NCBI RefSeq assembly: GCF_042665595.1
Contig: NZ_JBHTCT010000011.1
Coordinates: forward strand, 62,001 to 126,000
Direction of reading: 5' to 3'
Length of the DNA: 64,000 nt
Source: Bhargavaea changchunensis
GTDB lineage: Bacteria; Bacillota; Bacilli; Bacillales_A; Planococcaceae
Shown here: piece by piece, positions 24,886 to 33,958 of the stretch
Layout: every line of letters begins with the position of its first letter
Numbering within the stretch: position 1 is the first letter of the stretch
Position numbers and translations under genes: made by a program
The notes under the pieces: generated by a model
What the model was told of the DNA's origin: nothing
What the model saw: only the letters and a program-made list of their open reading frames with translations
Databases searched by the model: none

Positions 24886-24904
24886 GCATCTGCGTTTTGG
24901 ATGC
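24886..24904 (+). terminator. Terminator after the moron lipoprotein
   Basis: GCATC-N9-GATGC followed by TTTTTTT. It isolates the moron pair from the terminase genes. Confidence 0.75.
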
Positions 24905-24954
24905 TTTTTTTATGTCACAAAAAGGGATTACCTTGATGGGGGTGGTGATGTGAA

Positions 24955-25383
24955 GTGAAACTGACAGAGAAACAGAGACGCTTTGCAGATGAGTATATTC
25001 GGTTAGGGAATGCAACTGAGGCTGCGCTGAATGCTGGCTATAGCAAAAAGACAGCTAGAGCGATTGGGAGCGAGAACCTGACCAAACCTGACATTAAAGC
25101 ATATATCGATAAACGGCTTGACGAACTGAAGAAAGAATCCATCGCCGAACAAGACGAGATCCTTCAATTCCTCACTAAGGTACTTCGTGGCCAGGCAAAA
25201 GGAACAGAGCTAGTCGGTCTTGGCATGGGCGAACAGGCAGTCGAGCAAGTCCCTCCAACTGTATCCGAACGAACCAGGGCAGCTGAACTTCTCGGCAAAC
25301 GCTACATGATGTGGGCAGACAAGCAACAGGTCGAGGTTGTGGTTCCGACGTTTATCGAGGACGTGCCGCAAGATGACGACTAA
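24955..25383 (+). CDS. terS: Terminase small subunit
   Basis: A 142-residue Terminase_2-type protein. The DNA-binding start KLTEKQRRFADEYIRLGNAT followed by EAALNAGYSKKTARAIGSEN is diagnostic. It recognises the packaging site and hands DNA to the large subunit. GTG start at 24955; an ATG is not available in frame. It overlaps the terL start by 11 bases. Confidence 0.93.
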   Translation: MKLTEKQRRFADEYIRLGNATEAALNAGYSKKTARAIGSENLTKPDIKAYIDKRLDELKKESIAEQDEILQFLTKVLRGQAKGTELVGLGMGEQAVEQVPPTVSERTRAAELLGKRYMMWADKQQVEVVVPTFIEDVPQDDD

Positions 25384-26665
25384 GGTAACCGGCCCGGTCA
25401 GCATTCACAGCCTCATAGGGAAGGGCTATAACCGTTTCTGGCATGACCGCTCATTCTACCGAGTCGTGAAAGGATCCCGGGGGTCAAAGAAGTCCAAAAC
25501 GGCAGCCCTCAACTTTATCAGCCGCATTATGAAATACCCGTGGGCGAACTTATTGGTAGTCCGCCGGTACTCGAACACGAACAAGCAGTCCACGTTTACG
25601 GATCTAAAATGGGCAGCGAACAAACTGGGCGTCGCTCACTTATTTAAGTTCAACGAGTCCATGCCGGAAATCACATACACCCCGACGGGACAAAAGATCC
25701 TGTTTCGGGGTCTTGACGATCCTCTCAAGATCACCTCGATCACCGTGGACATCGGTATTCTGTCCTGGCTATGGGTCGAGGAGGCCTATCAACTTGAGTC
25801 AGAGGATGCCTTTTCGACGCTTGTGGAATCCATCCGGGGGAGTCACGATGACCCGGAGTTCTTCAAACAAGTCACGATTACATTCAACCCGTGGAGTGAA
25901 AGGCATTGGCTCAAGGCGGCATTCTTTGACCCGGAGACAAGGCGGGCGAATACGTTCGCAACCACGACCACTTTCCGGTGCAACGAATGGCTCGACGAGG
26001 TGGACGTTCAACGCTATATGGATCTATACGAAACCAACCCACGACGCGCCAGAATTGTTTGCGACGGCGAGTGGGGAGTTGCTGAGGGTCTTGTTTTCAA
26101 TAATTTCGAGGTGCGCCATTTCGAGCCAGTGGAGGTCATCCGGAAGGTACGGGAAACGACGCACGGCCAAGACTATGGGTTCACGAATGACCCGACCACT
26201 CAAGTCTCCTCGGCCGTGGATCTAGAAAATAAGGAATTGTGGATATACGACGAGCATTATGAGTACGGAATGCTAACGGACGATATATTCAACATGGTTC
26301 GCGAAAAAGGACTTCTCAAAGCGTCCATAACAGGGGACAACGCAGAGCCTCGAATGATTGAAGAACTACGCAGAAAGGGACTCAGGCGCATCCACGGGGC
26401 CATTAAGAAACCGGGCAGCATTAAGCACGGGATTCAGTTCTTGAAGGGGTTCAAGATTTATATACACCCGTCGTGCGAGAACGCGATAGAGGAATTCAAC
26501 ACCTATGTATACCAACGCGACAAGGAAGGAAAATGGCTTAACGAGCCGGAGGATGCAAACAACCACATCATCGACGCCCTACGTTATTCCATGGAGAGGT
26601 ACCACCTGGGAACACGCCAGGACGCACATGACAAAGCCCGTGCAATCAAATCGCTGGGCTTGTAA
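25373..26665 (+). CDS. terL: Terminase large subunit (PBSX/SPP1 type)
   Basis: A 430-residue packaging motor. The ATPase part carries the P-loop-like KGSRGSKKSKTAALN (near residue 40) and the Walker B ILSWLWVEEAYQL. The C-terminal nuclease part begins at QDYGFTNDPT with a later SITGDNAEPRMIEEL. I chose the ATG at 25373 inside the small-subunit gene; the frame stays open upstream to 25337 without a better start. Confidence 0.95.
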   Translation: MTTKVTGPVSIHSLIGKGYNRFWHDRSFYRVVKGSRGSKKSKTAALNFISRIMKYPWANLLVVRRYSNTNKQSTFTDLKWAANKLGVAHLFKFNESMPEITYTPTGQKILFRGLDDPLKITSITVDIGILSWLWVEEAYQLESEDAFSTLVESIRGSHDDPEFFKQVTITFNPWSERHWLKAAFFDPETRRANTFATTTTFRCNEWLDEVDVQRYMDLYETNPRRARIVCDGEWGVAEGLVFNNFEVRHFEPVEVIRKVRETTHGQDYGFTNDPTTQVSSAVDLENKELWIYDEHYEYGMLTDDIFNMVREKGLLKASITGDNAEPRMIEELRRKGLRRIHGAIKKPGSIKHGIQFLKGFKIYIHPSCENAIEEFNTYVYQRDKEGKWLNEPEDANNHIIDALRYSMERYHLGTRQDAHDKARAIKSLGL

Positions 26666-26671
26666 GGAGGG

Positions 26672-28171
26672 ATGACCGTGACGACTGACATCAATGAATT
26701 TGAAACCGCAGCTGATGAAACGTATACCAGTCCGATTTATAAAGGTGCCGGTGTGCAGTTCAGCGCCGAGGCGAGGATGCACTACACCTACCCGAGCATT
26801 GAAGAACTTCTCGCTAATCCAAAAGATTTATCCGATATGCTTCAGCATCACCAACAGCACCAACGGCATCGGCTCGACATTCTAGACGATTACTACGAGG
26901 GAGAGAACAGCCGGATCACGCAGGGGCGGCGTCGCCGCGAGGAGCATTTAGCCGACCACCGGCCACCGCACAATTTCGCGGAATACGTGAGCCAGTTTAT
27001 TCAGGGATACATGACGGGCGTGCCAATCCGCGTTACCTATCCGGAAGATGAGGCGTTAAATAACCTTCTGCTCGACATCAATCGGGAAAATGATGCGGAT
27101 GCACATAACTCAGAGTTGATTCTCGATCTGTCCATCTACGGACGGGCCTATGAGCTCCTGTTCCGCGATAAGAGCGATCTGGTTCGATTTGTCCGACTGG
27201 ATGCGTTGCAGACGTTTGTGATCTATGACGATACGGTGGAGAGGAACCCAATTGCCGGTGTCCGGTACTTCAAGCGCGGAGTCGGACAGGACCGCCCTTA
27301 CACAGTGGAAGTCTATACAGACAGAGACATTATCACGTTTGAGACGAAGAACTTTCTCTCCTCTGAACTCGTGGAAAAGAAGCAAGAGGCACATTATTTC
27401 AAGGGCGTGCCGCTGATTGAATACGAGAACAACCGCTTCCGGCAGGGAGATTACGAAAAGGTGCTGCCGCTGATTGACCTGTACGATGCTGCACAGGCCG
27501 ACACGGCCAACTACATGACGGATCTCAATGATGCTATGTTGAAGATTGTCGGGAACGTCGCTATGCCGGATGCGAAGGCGATGAAAGACGCCAATATTCT
27601 ACTACTGCAAACGGAAATGTCTGCTGACGGGAAGGAAGGATCCGCAAACGCCGATTACATTTATAAAAAGTATGATGTGGGCGGCGTTGAAGCGTACAAG
27701 AGCCGGATAGCGAATGACATCCACATGTTCACGAACACCCCAAACATGAATGACGAGAAGTTCGCCGGGAACGCCTCAGGGGTCGCTATGGTGTATAAGC
27801 TGTTCGGGCTTGAGCAGAAGCGAGTCACAAAAGAGCGCTTTTTCAAGCGGTCACTCATGGAACGCTACCGCCTAGTGAATAACGTCCTGAGCGCCGCGCA
27901 GGAGGGTTCTTTCGATGTTTCGATGCTGGATATCACCTTCACTCCGAACCTGCCTAAGAACGTCAAGGACGAGCTTGAAATGTTTAGTCAGAACGGCGGC
28001 CGGCTTTCGAACCGAACACTTCTGGAACTTCTGTCCTTTATCGACGACCCGGCCGAGGAAGAAGAGCGCATTGAGGAAGAGGAGGAGTCAAAGCGGATTC
28101 CGTACGACTTTCCCTCAGATGATGAAGAGCAGCCGGACGCGCCGGCAGTAAAGGATGAACCGAATGGCTGA
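26672..28171 (+). CDS. Phage portal protein (SPP1 gp6 family)
   Basis: A 499-residue portal. Typical features: N-terminal HRLDILDDYYEGENSRI, the HNFAEYVSQFIQGYMTGVPI segment, a long crown/stem region, and an acidic C-terminus. It forms the dodecameric DNA channel at one capsid vertex. It overlaps the minor head gene by eight bases. Confidence 0.94.
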   Translation: MTVTTDINEFETAADETYTSPIYKGAGVQFSAEARMHYTYPSIEELLANPKDLSDMLQHHQQHQRHRLDILDDYYEGENSRITQGRRRREEHLADHRPPHNFAEYVSQFIQGYMTGVPIRVTYPEDEALNNLLLDINRENDADAHNSELILDLSIYGRAYELLFRDKSDLVRFVRLDALQTFVIYDDTVERNPIAGVRYFKRGVGQDRPYTVEVYTDRDIITFETKNFLSSELVEKKQEAHYFKGVPLIEYENNRFRQGDYEKVLPLIDLYDAAQADTANYMTDLNDAMLKIVGNVAMPDAKAMKDANILLLQTEMSADGKEGSANADYIYKKYDVGGVEAYKSRIANDIHMFTNTPNMNDEKFAGNASGVAMVYKLFGLEQKRVTKERFFKRSLMERYRLVNNVLSAAQEGSFDVSMLDITFTPNLPKNVKDELEMFSQNGGRLSNRTLLELLSFIDDPAEEEERIEEEEESKRIPYDFPSDDEEQPDAPAVKDEPNG

Positions 28172-29054
28172 TAACTATTGGGTGGAGCGCGAACAGGAGA
28201 ACATGAGAAAGCTCCAGAAGTCTGATGCTGAAATCGCTGCCGAACTTGAGGAGGAGTACAACCGGGTCCTTGAAGAGATCCAGAAGCAAGTGGACCGCTT
28301 CTACTCCTGGTACTCGGACAAAGAAGGTATCAGCCTTGCCGACTCTCGTATGCGTGTGAAGAAGTTGGAAATCGAAAAGTACTCGGAGCTGGCCAAGCGG
28401 TATGTGAAGACAAAAGATCTCACACCGACCGCTAACCGGCAGATGCGTCTTTATAATCTCACCATGAAAATCAATCGACTTGAGCTTCTGATGGAACACA
28501 TCCGTCTGGAGCTTATTTTATTGTCCAGCAAAGAGGAGAAGATCCTGAGAGAGTCGGCAATGAAGGAAGCGCGCCGGGAGTTTGAACGGATGGCTGGTAT
28601 TCTTGGGCAGTCGCTTAATGCAAACGAGAAGTTGTTCCGGACATTAGTCGATGCCTCTTTCCATGGGGCGCATTTCTCCGAGAGAATCTGGAACAACCAT
28701 GAAGAGCTAAAGTCGACCCTTAACCAGGTGTTACATGCGGGTGTTATTCAGGGCAGGAGTTCTAGAGAGATTGCGAGCGAACTAAAGCATCGATTCAACG
28801 TGTCTGTCTTTAATGCTAAACGACTTGCACAGACCGAGCTGGCACGGGTGCAGATTGCAGCCCAGGAATCATCATACAAGCGCGGGGGCATCGAGAAGTA
28901 TGAATATCTGGCGTGGATTGACCAACGGACCACACAGAAATGCAAGAGCCTGAACGGGAAAGTTTTCAACGTGAAAGATATGCAACCCGGCGTGAATGCG
29001 CCGCCTATGCACCCGTTTTGTCGGAGTTCGACCATTCCAGTAGTGGAGGGATGA
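28164..29054 (+). CDS. Minor head protein (SPP1 gp7/MuF family)
   Basis: A 296-residue protein. The long helical N-terminal part is followed by a MuF-like domain (about 200-296) with RLAQTELARVQIAAQESSY and the zinc-like end NAPPMHPFCRSSTIPV. Such proteins bind the portal and travel with DNA into the head. I chose the ATG at 28164, inside the portal gene's end. Confidence 0.92.
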   Translation: MADNYWVEREQENMRKLQKSDAEIAAELEEEYNRVLEEIQKQVDRFYSWYSDKEGISLADSRMRVKKLEIEKYSELAKRYVKTKDLTPTANRQMRLYNLTMKINRLELLMEHIRLELILLSSKEEKILRESAMKEARREFERMAGILGQSLNANEKLFRTLVDASFHGAHFSERIWNNHEELKSTLNQVLHAGVIQGRSSREIASELKHRFNVSVFNAKRLAQTELARVQIAAQESSYKRGGIEKYEYLAWIDQRTTQKCKSLNGKVFNVKDMQPGVNAPPMHPFCRSSTIPVVEG

Positions 29055-29055
29055 C

Positions 29056-29313
29056 ATGAACGCATCAGAGGAAATGAAAGAATTGGAGAAAGCATGGCGA
29101 CAAATGAAACAGGCCATCACGCAGATATGGGAGGCCTTCACAGAGGCGCTCGGAAAGAGGCTCCGTGGGATTATCTTTGGCGAGGAAGAACATCAGCCCG
29201 ATAACAGCCGCGAACGCTTGCGGGCTTCCTGGATGATCGATAAGGACACTCGCCGGCCGCACCAGGTCATGATGAGACGCCCTGTTCATACGCCGAGAAA
29301 AATTATCCCGTGA
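29056..29313 (+). CDS. Small head-operon protein, 85 residues
   Basis: ATG one base after the minor head stop codon, with GGAGGG upstream. Helical N-terminus (MKELEKAWRQMKQAITQIWE) and a basic C-terminus. Unknown function; conserved position between minor head protein and scaffold in many siphophages. Confidence 0.65.
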   Translation: MNASEEMKELEKAWRQMKQAITQIWEAFTEALGKRLRGIIFGEEEHQPDNSRERLRASWMIDKDTRRPHQVMMRRPVHTPRKIIP

Positions 29314-29624
29314 AGGAGGCGGTCCGCTTTGCTTTACGCTATCCCCGCGACATGCGGAGAAAGGGCATGGTGATCCAGACTATCTCCGGATCGGCCGCCC
29401 GGTAATGCGGCCGGTACATGTTTGAAGGAACAAAGCTGTGACCGGCAAGTCGTTAAACTGCAGACCACCTCACCACTAAATCAATCGTGCGCGGGCACGG
29501 AAGGAAGCGGAATACAACCAATCAGGACAGCACTGGACGGGCCAATGGGCGTGGACGGGGCTGTTTTCTGTTTGTGCGGAAACGTAACCGGAAGAGCGTG
29601 CGTGGGATAAGGAGAAATGGACAT
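29314..29624 (+). ncRNA. 311-base structured non-coding stretch in the head operon
   Basis: No convincing coding frame is present in an otherwise gene-packed late operon. Hairpins include GGCCGC-N8-GCGGCC (29391-29410), and a stem CCGGT...ACCGG whose arms continue as ACA/TGT and TTTG/CAAA around an AAGGAA loop (29408-29446). The best short frame (GTG at 29310, 31 codons) lacks a ribosome site. I call it a candidate structured RNA element, not a proven ncRNA gene. Confidence 0.4.
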
Positions 29625-30224
29625 ATGAAATTCAAAACGAAATGGCCTTTGCGCCTTGACATTCAATTCTTTGCTGAAGATCCACCGCCTGCTGACCCTC
29701 CTGCCGATCCGGGTAAAGGCGATCCGGAAGAAAAGCCGGCAATCTTCACGCAATCCGAAGTGGACAGCAAGATCTCAAAAGCGGTGGACAGCGCCCTCGA
29801 AAAGGCGCGGAAAAAGTTCGAGGACGAAAAGAAACAGGCTATTGAGGACGCAAAGAAAGACGCCGAGGACTATGCCAAAATGTCCGCCAAAGAGCGCGAA
29901 GAGGCGGAGATCCAAAAGCGGCTGAAAGCCATTGAGGAACGAGAGCGTGAGCTTAATGAGAAGCAGCTTCTGTCCGAAATCGAATCAGACCTTAAGGAAC
30001 AGGCACTCCCGCTGTCATTTGCTCAGTCTCTCCTACGTCTTGGAGAGAACGAGGAAATCAAGAAGGCAATTACGAGCATCAAGAAAGATTTTGACGCTGC
30101 CGTTAATGAGCGCGTCAAAGAAGAGCTCCGACAAGAAACGCCGGGCGTAGGGTCCGGCCGAAAACAGACACACTCCGCATCAAGCATGGCGGAGAAAGCA
30201 CGTAAACACCGACTCATTAAATGA
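29625..30224 (+). CDS. Capsid scaffolding protein (DUF4355-like)
   Basis: A 199-residue, highly charged coiled-coil protein (Lys/Glu-rich, about 45-150), as expected for a scaffold that guides capsid assembly and is then lost. ATG at 29625 with AAGGAG upstream; the frame is open far upstream but without coding character. Its N-terminus PLRLDIQFFAE is shared with the capsid protein (PLRLNIQHFAD). Confidence 0.88.
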   Translation: MKFKTKWPLRLDIQFFAEDPPPADPPADPGKGDPEEKPAIFTQSEVDSKISKAVDSALEKARKKFEDEKKQAIEDAKKDAEDYAKMSAKEREEAEIQKRLKAIEERERELNEKQLLSEIESDLKEQALPLSFAQSLLRLGENEEIKKAITSIKKDFDAAVNERVKEELRQETPGVGSGRKQTHSASSMAEKARKHRLIK

Positions 30225-30238
30225 TTGGAGAGATCAAT

Positions 30239-31222
30239 TTGAAAACTTACCGAAAAATGAAGGCACCACTCCGCCTGAACATCCAGCATTTCGCTGACAC
30301 GAAGTCCGCAACTTTCAACCCTGACAATGTTGTGATGTCCGACTTCCTTGCAGGGGAAATCCCTTCTGAGTTCCAGGAGGTCATCGTAGAGGACATCATG
30401 GCGAACTCTGTGACTATGCAGCTGGCGCAGTATGAAGAAATGAATCAGCAGCGCAAAGAATTCACCTACCTGACTGGTCCGGTTGGCGCTTACTGGGTTG
30501 GAGAAGGTAAGAAGATCAAGACGACCAAGCCAACTGTCGTCCGTGCCGTAATGGAGGCCCACAAGCTCGGCGTTATCGTCCTGGCTACTCGAGAGGCCCT
30601 GAACTACACGGTCCGTCAATACTTCGAGCAGATGCGTCCCCAGATTGCCAAGGCTTTCTATATGAAGTTTGACGAGGCTGCCATTCTAAACGTCGACAAT
30701 CCATTCCCACAGTCGCTTGAGCAGTCCGTAGCAACGGCAAAACATGTCGTCACCGCTGAACAGCTGAATCGCATTTCTGCCGGAGATTTCTTTGCACTGA
30801 CTGACCTGGTCAACGACGAAGGGTATGACGTGAACGCTTTTATTTCGCGTACACAGAACAAGTCGCTACTGCGCGGTGTGGTCGATGGTGCCGACACGAC
30901 AGACCCAGTTCGCCTGTACAACCGCGCGGCAAATACACTTGATGGCCTGCCGATCGCAACGCTTGATTCTGACTCGATGAAGAAAGGAACGCTTTACGCG
31001 GGAGACTTCAACTACCTACGTTACGGCATTCCGTTCAACCTGAATTTCAAGATTGCAGAAGAAGGCCAGATCTCCACAATCGTTGATGAGAATGGTGATC
31101 CGATCAACCTGTTCGAGCGTGAAATGATCGCCATGCGCGCAACGATGGATGTCGGCTTCATGGTTCTCAAAGACGACGCTTTCGCAAAACTTGAGCCAGC
31201 GGCAGAAGTGCCAGGAGCATAA
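30239..31222 (+). CDS. Major capsid protein (HK97 fold)
   Basis: A 327-residue capsid protein with typical N-arm and E-loop-like parts and runs such as AYWVGEGKKIKTTKPTVVRA and LGVIVLATREALNY. I prefer the TTG at 30239 with GGAGAG six bases upstream; an ATG at 30221 overlaps the scaffold stop and is an alternative. No protease gene is visible nearby, so maturation may depend on scaffold loss alone. Confidence 0.93.
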   Translation: MKTYRKMKAPLRLNIQHFADTKSATFNPDNVVMSDFLAGEIPSEFQEVIVEDIMANSVTMQLAQYEEMNQQRKEFTYLTGPVGAYWVGEGKKIKTTKPTVVRAVMEAHKLGVIVLATREALNYTVRQYFEQMRPQIAKAFYMKFDEAAILNVDNPFPQSLEQSVATAKHVVTAEQLNRISAGDFFALTDLVNDEGYDVNAFISRTQNKSLLRGVVDGADTTDPVRLYNRAANTLDGLPIATLDSDSMKKGTLYAGDFNYLRYGIPFNLNFKIAEEGQISTIVDENGDPINLFEREMIAMRATMDVGFMVLKDDAFAKLEPAAEVPGA

Positions 31223-31236
31223 GGGAGGGTTTCTGA

Positions 31237-31563
31237 ATGACCAAATACAAGGTTGTCGCTGATTTCCGTGATCTCCAAGACGGAGATCACATTTACCGTG
31301 AAGGACACGTCTACCCTAGGAAGGGTAAGCGGCTCGACGAAGACCGGGTTGCTGAACTTGCCGGATCAGATAACGCTCAAGGAAAGCCCCTTATCGTGGC
31401 TGTCAGCGACGAGGGTGAGCAGGAGACTTCAGAGGGTGAGGTTTCTGTCGATTCGACGCGCTACCCGAAACATAATGGTGGCGGCTGGTATGAGCTGTCC
31501 AACGGCGAAACCGTGCAGGGCAAAGATGCAGCCATTGATGCTGAGGCCAAACTCCAGAAATGA
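31237..31563 (+). CDS. Phage head-region protein, 108 residues
   Basis: Two parts: an N-terminal beta-rich half (VVADFRDLQDGDHIYREGHV) and a C-terminal half with YPKHNGGGWYELSNGETVQG, a pattern frequent in small proteins after the capsid gene. It might be a decoration or structural accessory protein; not established. Confidence 0.65.
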   Translation: MTKYKVVADFRDLQDGDHIYREGHVYPRKGKRLDEDRVAELAGSDNAQGKPLIVAVSDEGEQETSEGEVSVDSTRYPKHNGGGWYELSNGETVQGKDAAIDAEAKLQK

Positions 31564-31574
31564 GGTGAGCCTGC

Positions 31575-31919
31575 ATGGATAAAAACCAAATCCTGATGCG
31601 GGTGCGCACGCTACTCGACATTAAGGACGGCCTGCAGGATGATGCGCTCGAAGAGATAGTCGGAAGCCGGATCGAGCACCTGAAATTGGAGCTTGAATCG
31701 GATACGGTGCCCGAGGCGCTCTCCTTTATCATCGTCGAGCTGGCTGTCCGGCGCTTCAACCGACTCGGCAGCGAAGGGATGAAAGGGGAAAGCGTGGAAG
31801 GCCACTCGGTCAACTTCTACGGCTTGGAGGATGAATTTAAACCCTACCAGCGTCTGATTGACCGGTTCCGTCCGAAAACACAACACCCTCCCGGTCGTGG
31901 GAAGGTGTTTTTCTTATGA
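31575..31919 (+). CDS. Head-tail connector (gp6/gp15-like)
   Basis: A 114-residue, mostly helical protein matching the small head-tail connector family (LEEIVGSRIEHLKLELESDT, EALSFIIVELAVRRFNRLGS). It would dock under the portal. Its stop overlaps the next start as ATGA. Confidence 0.85.
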   Translation: MDKNQILMRVRTLLDIKDGLQDDALEEIVGSRIEHLKLELESDTVPEALSFIIVELAVRRFNRLGSEGMKGESVEGHSVNFYGLEDEFKPYQRLIDRFRPKTQHPPGRGKVFFL

Positions 31920-32221
31920 GATATTCCGACCGAGTAACATTCATCCGAAACACAGAGGGCTATTATGATCCGGATCTCTCTGAATATGTGGAGGGAGCCG
32001 AGGAACGTGAGACGCTGCCATGTAACCATTCTTATCTCGGCATCGATCGGCAGCGGGAGCTTTTCGGCCGGGTTGACCGGACCACTGCGGTAGTGCGCTT
32101 GATGCGGCCGTACAATCTCCCATTTGACTACGCCGAGATAGAAGGGCGCCGGTATGAACTCCTTCGAGAGACGCCGCTTCGCTCCGAGTCCGTTTTCTAT
32201 TTCGAGGAGGTGGCCCAGTGA
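31916..32221 (+). CDS. Head closure protein (SPP1 gp16-like)
   Basis: A 101-residue beta-rich protein (MRYSDRVTFIRNTEGYYDPD) in the position of head-completion stoppers. ATGA-coupled to the connector gene and overlapping the next gene by four bases. Confidence 0.8.
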   Translation: MRYSDRVTFIRNTEGYYDPDLSEYVEGAEERETLPCNHSYLGIDRQRELFGRVDRTTAVVRLMRPYNLPFDYAEIEGRRYELLRETPLRSESVFYFEEVAQ

Positions 32222-32547
32222 AACTGAAAGGTATGAATCCGCTGTTAAATAAACTGAACAGCGCCCAGAACATTCAAGGACCGGTTCGGCAGATTGTCAA
32301 AAAGCACTCGACCAATATTAACCGACACGCACAGAAACAGGCTCCTGTGGACACAGGAGAGCTCAGGCGTTCCATCCGCACTGAATACCAGGACGGAGGG
32401 CTCACCGGAGTCACCAGGGCGGGGGCGCACTATGCACCGTATGTTGAATACGGGACACGATTTATGACCGCACAGCCGTTCATGCGTCCCGCATTCTACA
32501 ATTTTGCATGGGATTTTAAAGAGGATCTCGAGAAGTTGGTGAAATGA
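32218..32547 (+). CDS. HK97 gp10-like tail-completion protein
   Basis: A 109-residue protein with the hallmark KQAPVDTGELRRSIRTE and the MTAQPFMRPAFYNFAWDF end of the HK97-gp10 family. The GTG start at 32218 overlaps the previous stop (GTGA). Confidence 0.9.
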   Translation: MKLKGMNPLLNKLNSAQNIQGPVRQIVKKHSTNINRHAQKQAPVDTGELRRSIRTEYQDGGLTGVTRAGAHYAPYVEYGTRFMTAQPFMRPAFYNFAWDFKEDLEKLVK

Positions 32548-32924
32548 TGAAGTCGCCACAACAGACGATTTATGACGCCGTATTCAAAGCATCACTGGAC
32601 GCGGGGTTCCGGACGTTCGATTTCCTGCCTGCGAAAGATGAGGCTTATCCTTTCGTGTTCATCGGTGAGCAACTCGATGGTGACCGGATTCTAAAAACCG
32701 CCGTTCTGGGAGAAGTACGGCAGACTATTCACATTTACCACAAGCACACGGAACGGGGCGAACTCTCGGCAATGGTCCACGAGTTGCGCCGCCGTATGTG
32801 GAATTTAGGCAAAACCGAGGGGAAGCCCTTTCGGTGTACAGCAGCAAGCGGCCAGATGATACCGGACAACACGGCGGGATCCCCCCTGTTGCACGGAATC
32901 ATTGAGGCCGTTTTTGAATTCTGA
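32544..32924 (+). CDS. Tail completion/terminator protein
   Basis: A 126-residue protein in the classic slot between the gp10-like and tail tube genes. It contains AKDEAYPFVFIGEQLDGDR and an AVLGEVRQTIHIYHKHTERG core, as in small SPP1 gp17-like tail-terminator proteins. ATGATG start overlapping the upstream stop. Confidence 0.75.
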   Translation: MMKSPQQTIYDAVFKASLDAGFRTFDFLPAKDEAYPFVFIGEQLDGDRILKTAVLGEVRQTIHIYHKHTERGELSAMVHELRRRMWNLGKTEGKPFRCTAASGQMIPDNTAGSPLLHGIIEAVFEF

Positions 32925-32941
32925 TAAAGGAGGCAGCAAGT

Positions 32942-33502
32942 ATGAACCCAATCACTGAATTTCAAGACCAATATGCCTCCATCCTGACCGATACGGCACT
33001 GGATGGAGTGATTCACGGGAAGGACAAGATTCTCCTGTTCCGCCTGTTGGGTGATACGGATCCGGCGACGAAACTGGCATTCCAGACCACTCACACATTC
33101 ACATTCTCCCCTGACCGGGAAATCATCAAGACGAAAGACGGGGACGTGACCCGTAATAACGGCACGGGCACTGAAGTCTCCATCGAAGCGATTCAGAAGC
33201 GGGGAGACAAGCTACTAGGCATGTTGACGGTGGCAGCTATAGAAGACCTTACCGTTGAAGTCTGGGAGGTCACAGTTGACGAGGGGCTGAAAGACGAAGC
33301 CGGCGCTTACCCGGCCGTCTACGCTCGCGGAAAACTAGACTCCTGGGAGCTGCCTGCCGGAGCAGAGGAAGAAGCAACGGTCACATCCACACTCACGGTA
33401 GAAGGTAAACCGAAATTCGGCTATACGCCGCTTACAGCAGATCAGGAGGCGGCAGTAGACTACGCCTTCCGGACGGCTGAAGCAATTCCGTCGGGGGTTT
33501 AA
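32942..33502 (+). CDS. Major tail tube protein
   Basis: A 186-residue protein of the TP901-1-like major tail type: HGKDKILLFRLLGDTDPATK near the N-terminus, GDVTRNNGTGTEVSIEAIQK in the middle. It polymerises into the tail tube. A terminator follows, typical after this highly expressed gene. Confidence 0.88.
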   Translation: MNPITEFQDQYASILTDTALDGVIHGKDKILLFRLLGDTDPATKLAFQTTHTFTFSPDREIIKTKDGDVTRNNGTGTEVSIEAIQKRGDKLLGMLTVAAIEDLTVEVWEVTVDEGLKDEAGAYPAVYARGKLDSWELPAGAEEEATVTSTLTVEGKPKFGYTPLTADQEAAVDYAFRTAEAIPSGV

Positions 33503-33509
33503 AACAGTC

Positions 33510-33525
33510 GAGGGGGCAACCCCTC
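33510..33525 (+). terminator. Terminator after the tail tube gene
   Basis: GAGGGG-GCAA-CCCCTC followed by TTTTTT. Confidence 0.85.
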
Positions 33526-33568
33526 TTTTTTATTTGCTTTCGATTGATCAATAAGGAGGAAATCACCC

Positions 33569-33958
33569 ATGAAATTCACGATTAATGGCAAGGAATTCGA
33601 TCTCAGGTTTGGCATGTTGTTTCTTCAGGAGCTGGATAACCGCTACACGATGAAGGTGCAGGGCGGCATGGAGTTTTCAATGGGTATGAAGTTCGCCATC
33701 CCATACCTCAAAGCCGGCAATATCACAGCGCTCTGGAACGTCCTCTCAGCGGCTCTCAAGTCTCATGGCATCAAACCCCAACAGGTGGAGAAAGAGATCG
33801 AGCGCATCGCTGAGGCGGACGCCGAGGAAGGCACAGACAAGCTCGGGGAGCTTTTCGAGGAGCTGCTGGATGAGATGGGAAAGCAACCGCTGTTGAGGAA
33901 GGAATTCTCCCAACTGGAGGCGGCAGAGGCTCAAGTGAAAGCCGAGCAGAACGCCTAA
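33569..33958 (+). CDS. Tail assembly chaperone (gpG-like)
   Basis: A 129-residue chaperone of siphophage tail assembly, directly before the tape measure gene's partner ORF. AAGGAGG ribosome site. A slippery heptamer lies in its C-terminal part so that a fraction of ribosomes should make the longer G-T fusion. Confidence 0.88.
   Translation: MKFTINGKEFDLRFGMLFLQELDNRYTMKVQGGMEFSMGMKFAIPYLKAGNITALWNVLSAALKSHGIKPQQVEKEIERIAEADAEEGTDKLGELFEELLDEMGKQPLLRKEFSQLEAAEAQVKAEQNA
33877..33883 (+). other. Programmed -1 frameshift site
   Basis: GGGAAAG is placed as G GGA AAG relative to the chaperone frame (ATG codon 33875-33877, GGA, AAG), the correct phase for a -1 slip and the same heptamer used by lambda G-T. 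The -1 frame is open from here to 34284. Confidence 0.85.

Noticed and set aside
29422..29610. Possible 62-codon ORF in the head-operon gap
   Set aside because: No ribosome site, unusual residue composition, and it lies within the hairpin-rich stretch.
30221..30238. ATG at 30221 as capsid start
   Set aside because: It only adds six residues before a TTG with a good ribosome site; kept as an alternative, not as the preferred start.
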